From contig PXAQ01000166.1 of assembly GCA_003567095.1 (NCBI GenBank), positions 1 through 19,768 on the forward strand: DNA of 19,768 bases, in the 5' to 3' direction. Position 1 is the stretch's first letter, and the number at the start of each line of letters is the position of its first letter. Below, one piece after another: positions 16,901 through 19,768 of this stretch. A program made the translations under genes and the position numbers. The notes under the pieces are model-generated. The model was not told where the DNA came from. It saw only the letters and a program-made list of their open reading frames with translations, and made no database searches. Origin of the DNA: Phycisphaerae bacterium. GTDB lineage: Bacteria; Planctomycetota; Phycisphaerae; Sedimentisphaerales; Anaerohalosphaeraceae.

Positions 16901-19454
16901 AGGGTACCGTGAATACTGGTCGGGGCTCGAGTTGATGCAGTTGGGCTTTGGCGGCATCTTGGAGCCGGTTTCCTCGCATGTGTATGAATTTCTCGAAAAA
17001 ACCGGTAAAAAAGCCGCCGCCAAACAGCTTTTGCTGGATTCGTTTGCACGGTATCAACGCTACGGCCGGCAGGACCGCGTTCATTATTCTTATGCCGCCC
17101 AGATATTTGCGGCTGCTATCGACCCTGACGCCGAAAACGGTTTTGAACAGTTTAGTGAGTTGTTTATCACGCTGGCAACATGGATTGATAAAAAAAATCA
17201 AATCGGTCACACCGGCCTGGCCGCCCTGCTGGCGGAAATCAGCGAGGAGCATTTTCGACACCGCCAGAGGCTGACCGAATACCTGATGCGTATCGCGGTC
17301 AATGAAAACAACCTCTACAAGTCCTGTATCTGCCGCTCGGCGGCCGATATCCTGCACGGAATGAATCTGGGCACGATCGCGCTGGTCTCGCCCGAGTCGC
17401 AATACAGCGGACACGCCGGCGGCGTAGGGATTTACACCACGGACATCGCCGATGTGCTCAGCGAATTGGGCTTTCACGTGGTAGTCGTCACGCCGCTGTA
17501 CGAGTCCAGCCGGGAGCGCATTCACAAAACCTATAGCCCGCGTTACGACGGGCACAACTTCACTGTCCAGTTTCCCGAATTTGACGACGCCACGCAGGGC
17601 ATCCGCCGCAACACCGCGCCGGATGTGATCAATATCCTGCGCAGCAACTTGCTTCGCGTCAAGCGCGGTAAACGCTGCCGCGTCGAAGTGCTGTACCTGG
17701 AAAACGCCAAATACCTCGATGTCCCCTACGGCGGGCTGACCGCTGAGGATAAACTGCGGCGGGCACGGATACTGTCTCAAGGCGCACTGGAAGCGCTGCG
17801 GGCGTATAACTATTATCCGTCCATTATCCAGACCAACGAGTGGCCGACCTGGCTGCTGCCGGCCTACCTGAAACGCTGGTCAACATTCCACGAAGACCCC
17901 CATTTCGCCCGGACGCGCGTTGGCAGCATGATGCACAATCCGCATCCGTCGTACAGCATCGTCATGGAGGAGGCTAACCCCTTCAAACGCTACTTCTATT
18001 GCCTTGTGATCGGGCTGGACGCCGTCGGCCATTCGGATATCTGTCTGGACGGCCTCGGCGGTATACCGCGGATCGATGTGATGTCGACCATGCTCAAGAC
18101 CTCCGATTATATCGGAACGGTCAGCCGCGCGATGAAAGCCCGGATGCTGGCCGAACCGAACGTCTTTCAGCACGCCTGGCTCTTTGAGCGGCTTGAGGCC
18201 GAGGGACGTTTTTTCGGGCGGCGAAACGGATTTAATATGGCCCCGCGGCAGCGCTTCTGGTTCCGCTCCAAAAAAAGCATTATCGAAACACACGACAGGG
18301 CCGCCCGAAAACGTCTGTTTTCCAAGTACACCCGCGCCAAGAAACTGGCCAAGCCCGCCCTGCAAAACGACCCGCATATTTGGCTCACGCCAGATGACGA
18401 GCACACCCAACACGTGATTTTTTCAATGCTGCACCGCATCTGCAAACAGAAAGGCTTTGAGCTGCTGGTTGATTGGAAGGTCTATGAGACGGCAGGACGG
18501 CGATGGGTGACGTATGAGCCGTGGAAAATGATGGGCCAAACGGTGCTGGAATACTTTCTGTCCTGCGATCGGCGTATCCAGTTCGTGATTTGCGGACGTG
18601 TCGAGGACAGTTTTGACGGACGGCGCTACGACATGCATTTTCGCCGGATTGCCGCCCAGCCGGAATTTCAGGGACGCTTCGCCTATTATCCGGAAGGCTC
18701 GCTGTCGCCGTCGCTCTATCGCAATCTGTATGTCGGCAGCCAGTTTTTCGTGATGCCCTCCGGCGGCGAGGTCGGCGAGCCCTGCGGCATCAGCCAGCAG
18801 GAGGCCCACGCCGGCGGAACTCCGGTCATCGCTCACCACCAGGACGGCCTGATCCGGACGGTTGCCGACCGCGACTTCGGTGACCGGCACACACCGCCCA
18901 ACGGCATCAAATTCAGCGGGTTTAATGGCGAAGCGCTGCTGGAGGCCATGTTGGACGCGGTGGAGGTCTACACCCGCGGACAGCGGCTTCGCTATGTCGA
19001 CAAAAACGGTCGCCCGCGTCGATTGCGCTACAATGAGCTGTCCTATAACGCCTTTACCACCGACCACCGCTGGATTCGCCTGCTGCAAGACTACATCCAG
19101 ATGTACCGATTGATGGCCGGCGCTCAAATGCCGGACCATATTGACGCGGTTCGCCTAGCTGTGGAGATGGTCAATGCCCCCGATCAGGACTTGGCCGATA
19201 TTATTCTCGAAAGCGGCTTTACAATTCCCGAGGCGATAGACAACTTGGTCAATGCGCTGGGTTGTCCGATCACGACTGTGCGGCGCACAATTAAAGATAT
19301 TTTGATCCGCATATACAGTCTGCAGGATAATGCTATAAACACACACCTGCAAAAACGGTTATCGGACGCTCAAGTCGGCGATAATGCGCTTCGGGGTAAG
19401 CAGGCGGAGGGCCTGCGGGCGTCCCTCGAGAAAGAAACTATTCAAGGTGCGTAA
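13944..19454 (+). CDS. Giant fusion: GH13 alpha-amylase-like domain plus GT5 glycogen/starch synthase-like domain
   Basis: This 1836-residue protein has no signal peptide or membrane helix, so it is probably cytoplasmic. Residues 1 to ~415 match nothing I recognise. About 417-485 looks like a starch-binding beta domain (LWAVNGYRKKPV, then SLNNGKTWQWEEF). About 520-925 is a GH13-like barrel: GLRVDVGHGFD with R673 and putative nucleophile D675, LLAYSEQWHGNE with E740, and NSHDEES with H804-D805. Region I (normally DxxxNH) is degenerate (CMLSHF). An amylase-type C-terminal beta domain runs to ~1015. About 1143-1725 is GT-B/GT5-like: HAGGVG at 1157-1162, IIQTNEWPTWLLPAYLK, and PSGGEVGEPCGISQQEAHAG from 1605. 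A helical tail follows. Glucan synthesis with built-in trimming or branching is the likely theme; the exact reaction is unknown. AAAGGAA lies four bases before the ATG. Residues ~254-281 may be out of frame. Confidence 0.85.
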   Translation: MDTIEVFHFDAACNVHFISSDSAVDTLAQDERLVLETALCEVVSRLKKSHISFYNVLLQRKIQIRLCPFEQGTVRLMPHEITLNSALLQPEKRRLRQRHYLLTGALERAFYHLCYPELHITEVRLHSLRFLQSHKDILAGTLSELRAMAPAFDEPDWQETLKQADQLILLDEFWHWVAKTDTVVTLLLAAKGSKRRLRPMIKAALAEAVSKLSPTVTVKSGQAERILLRFKAAYQDAGGLVIVYHLPGELRKAVRICSPSTTDAMSAPCACRSIRFRNIRTDIFHDHGKWIRPWLDRLHFYAREPEFAEFEAMLLSDDLDKVKEAVKALQQKIRRKEHVKEARRLLYSALYYWNHPDKSRCRAVAMDVTALLEDLLTDRPAAFPPSRLNRTVLRSEPRTITVDIPKPRTVRKDHIRARILWAVNGYRKKPVHMQQAHARPIGGVVRFTATLPHRNGWCHYAVQFSLNNGKTWQWEEFHEQSCGMIKSMADERGQRVLSFYADTLNLKLNDDYSPARDERGLFVYGTFDDLAEQLEDFRKEGYTRLYPLGALELGWAGEAGPDPSVFSVFDGTTVRRDLGGLEALLRLRKKADALGMKILLCMLSHFSRANTEYAYHFPTYIMNSKGTLTRRAGWDGEWSEWLDSFMVNMRDFDNVERLADIGIELTRLGFGLRVDVGHGFDTVFPVDPSQQSSARLFGEVTHGGFEPVDLRNTSAPNIPLLYMCYKIQKVVPNALLAYSEQWHGNETRMLKAGTIPYNSLIKNMELIRSGQTADAPLGLNDNLKYLADIYQRCGGQTLSLFNSHDEESPASNYQNMIWPVAAFLTLSSYGPMMYHISRLPGPEVGTIADRFDIAYTECWKHWVNNRFRHPWHEEERTRQQILNNYPILRGFGKYLRGLFQFVDDHPAFVRGLPQAVDTGNGRIAAFLRSYKKQVYLCIFNFPESYHAGQQAVARSFSFLLNASLIKPNSTYEVVERYNNAEGRTRRGYREYWSGLELMQLGFGGILEPVSSHVYEFLEKTGKKAAAKQLLLDSFARYQRYGRQDRVHYSYAAQIFAAAIDPDAENGFEQFSELFITLATWIDKKNQIGHTGLAALLAEISEEHFRHRQRLTEYLMRIAVNENNLYKSCICRSAADILHGMNLGTIALVSPESQYSGHAGGVGIYTTDIADVLSELGFHVVVVTPLYESSRERIHKTYSPRYDGHNFTVQFPEFDDATQGIRRNTAPDVINILRSNLLRVKRGKRCRVEVLYLENAKYLDVPYGGLTAEDKLRRARILSQGALEALRAYNYYPSIIQTNEWPTWLLPAYLKRWSTFHEDPHFARTRVGSMMHNPHPSYSIVMEEANPFKRYFYCLVIGLDAVGHSDICLDGLGGIPRIDVMSTMLKTSDYIGTVSRAMKARMLAEPNVFQHAWLFERLEAEGRFFGRRNGFNMAPRQRFWFRSKKSIIETHDRAARKRLFSKYTRAKKLAKPALQNDPHIWLTPDDEHTQHVIFSMLHRICKQKGFELLVDWKVYETAGRRWVTYEPWKMMGQTVLEYFLSCDRRIQFVICGRVEDSFDGRRYDMHFRRIAAQPEFQGRFAYYPEGSLSPSLYRNLYVGSQFFVMPSGGEVGEPCGISQQEAHAGGTPVIAHHQDGLIRTVADRDFGDRHTPPNGIKFSGFNGEALLEAMLDAVEVYTRGQRLRYVDKNGRPRRLRYNELSYNAFTTDHRWIRLLQDYIQMYRLMAGAQMPDHIDAVRLAVEMVNAPDQDLADIILESGFTIPEAIDNLVNALGCPITTVRRTIKDILIRIYSLQDNAINTHLQKRLSDAQVGDNALRGKQAEGLRASLEKETIQGA

Positions 19455-19768
19455 TTAAAAAAATTTTCAGTGATCCGTAAAATTTCACTGCTGGATTTGC
19501 TGATATTTCAGGGAACAAGAACACACAAACTGCACTAGTACCTTAATATGACAGTGCTGGTTTTAAATGGAAATCGACTTTATGACATCAATAAGACGGT
19601 TTTTCTGAATTTTCCACCAACGTAAAATAAGGACTTACGAACAAAGTGGCGCTGTCGTATTAGACAGGGACGTTTTAGCGCTGGATTATGATGTGTCATC
19701 ACATCGAATAGTACCGATAAAAAGCGTGTTGTATTTCAGATATAAAGAATTCCGGCCGGCAGGTTATG
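19455..19768. other. Non-coding end region, no gene recognised
   Basis: This AT-richer stretch has no supported open frame. It contains overlapping inverted repeats just after the fusion gene (CAGTGA 19468-19473 with TCACTG 19485-19490; AAATTTT 19461-19467 with AAAATTT 19479-19485). Read on the minus strand, the first is followed by AAAATTTTTTT, a weak terminator-like arrangement. Two further small hairpins are CTGTC GTATTA GACAG (19652-19667) and GATGTG TCAT CACATC (19690-19705). An ATG at the last three bases, preceded by GGCAGG, might begin the next gene, which cannot be judged here. Confidence 0.4.

Noticed and set aside
1..19768. CRISPR array, insertion sequence, toxin-antitoxin or phage defence system
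   Set aside because: No regularly spaced repeats, transposase motifs, terminal inverted repeats or defence domains were found.

Overview
This 19.8 kb window is bacterial chromosome, high in G+C in most genes, with a core-gene layout and no mobile elements. Several features point to a planctomycete, probably of the Phycisphaerae/Sedimentisphaerales type. One is a Minf_1886-type protein (a small family known from Planctomycetes and Verrucomicrobia). Another is a C-terminal H-X(9-10)-DG protein like those expanded in planctomycetes. A third is the RDPG variant of the thymidylate kinase REPG motif. The lineage is inferred from these family traits; no search was run.

Layout. 1-1322 is the 3' end of a fused spermidine synthase-like membrane protein. 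1388-2278 is an AT-richer H-X-DG membrane protein with its own strong promoter. 2412-2827 is the wreck of a MATE efflux transporter, with most of the gene deleted. 2872-4045 is ribD, preceded by a promoter placed so that the message would be leaderless. 4182-10679 is a run of closely spaced + strand genes: two unknown membrane proteins, tmk, holB, a RicT/PSP1 protein, metG and the Minf_1886 protein. The tmk-holB-ricT-metG order recalls the Bacillus subtilis tmk-holB-yaaT-metS region.

10680-13801 lies on the minus strand: an M20-family deacylase/peptidase, tRNA-Ser(GGA), and thiC. thiC is led by a TPP riboswitch and an intrinsic terminator; a competing antiterminator can be drawn base by base, so thiamine synthesis is probably controlled by transcription attenuation. 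Facing away from thiC, 13944-19454 encodes a single 1836-residue protein. It joins an unknown N-terminal region, a starch-binding-like beta domain, a GH13 alpha-amylase-like barrel and a GT5 glycogen/starch synthase-like domain. This is the most unusual gene here. The last 314 bases hold no recognisable gene.

The genes serve mainly housekeeping roles: riboflavin, dTTP, DNA polymerase clamp loading, methionyl-tRNA, thiamine, a serine tRNA, and storage-glucan metabolism.
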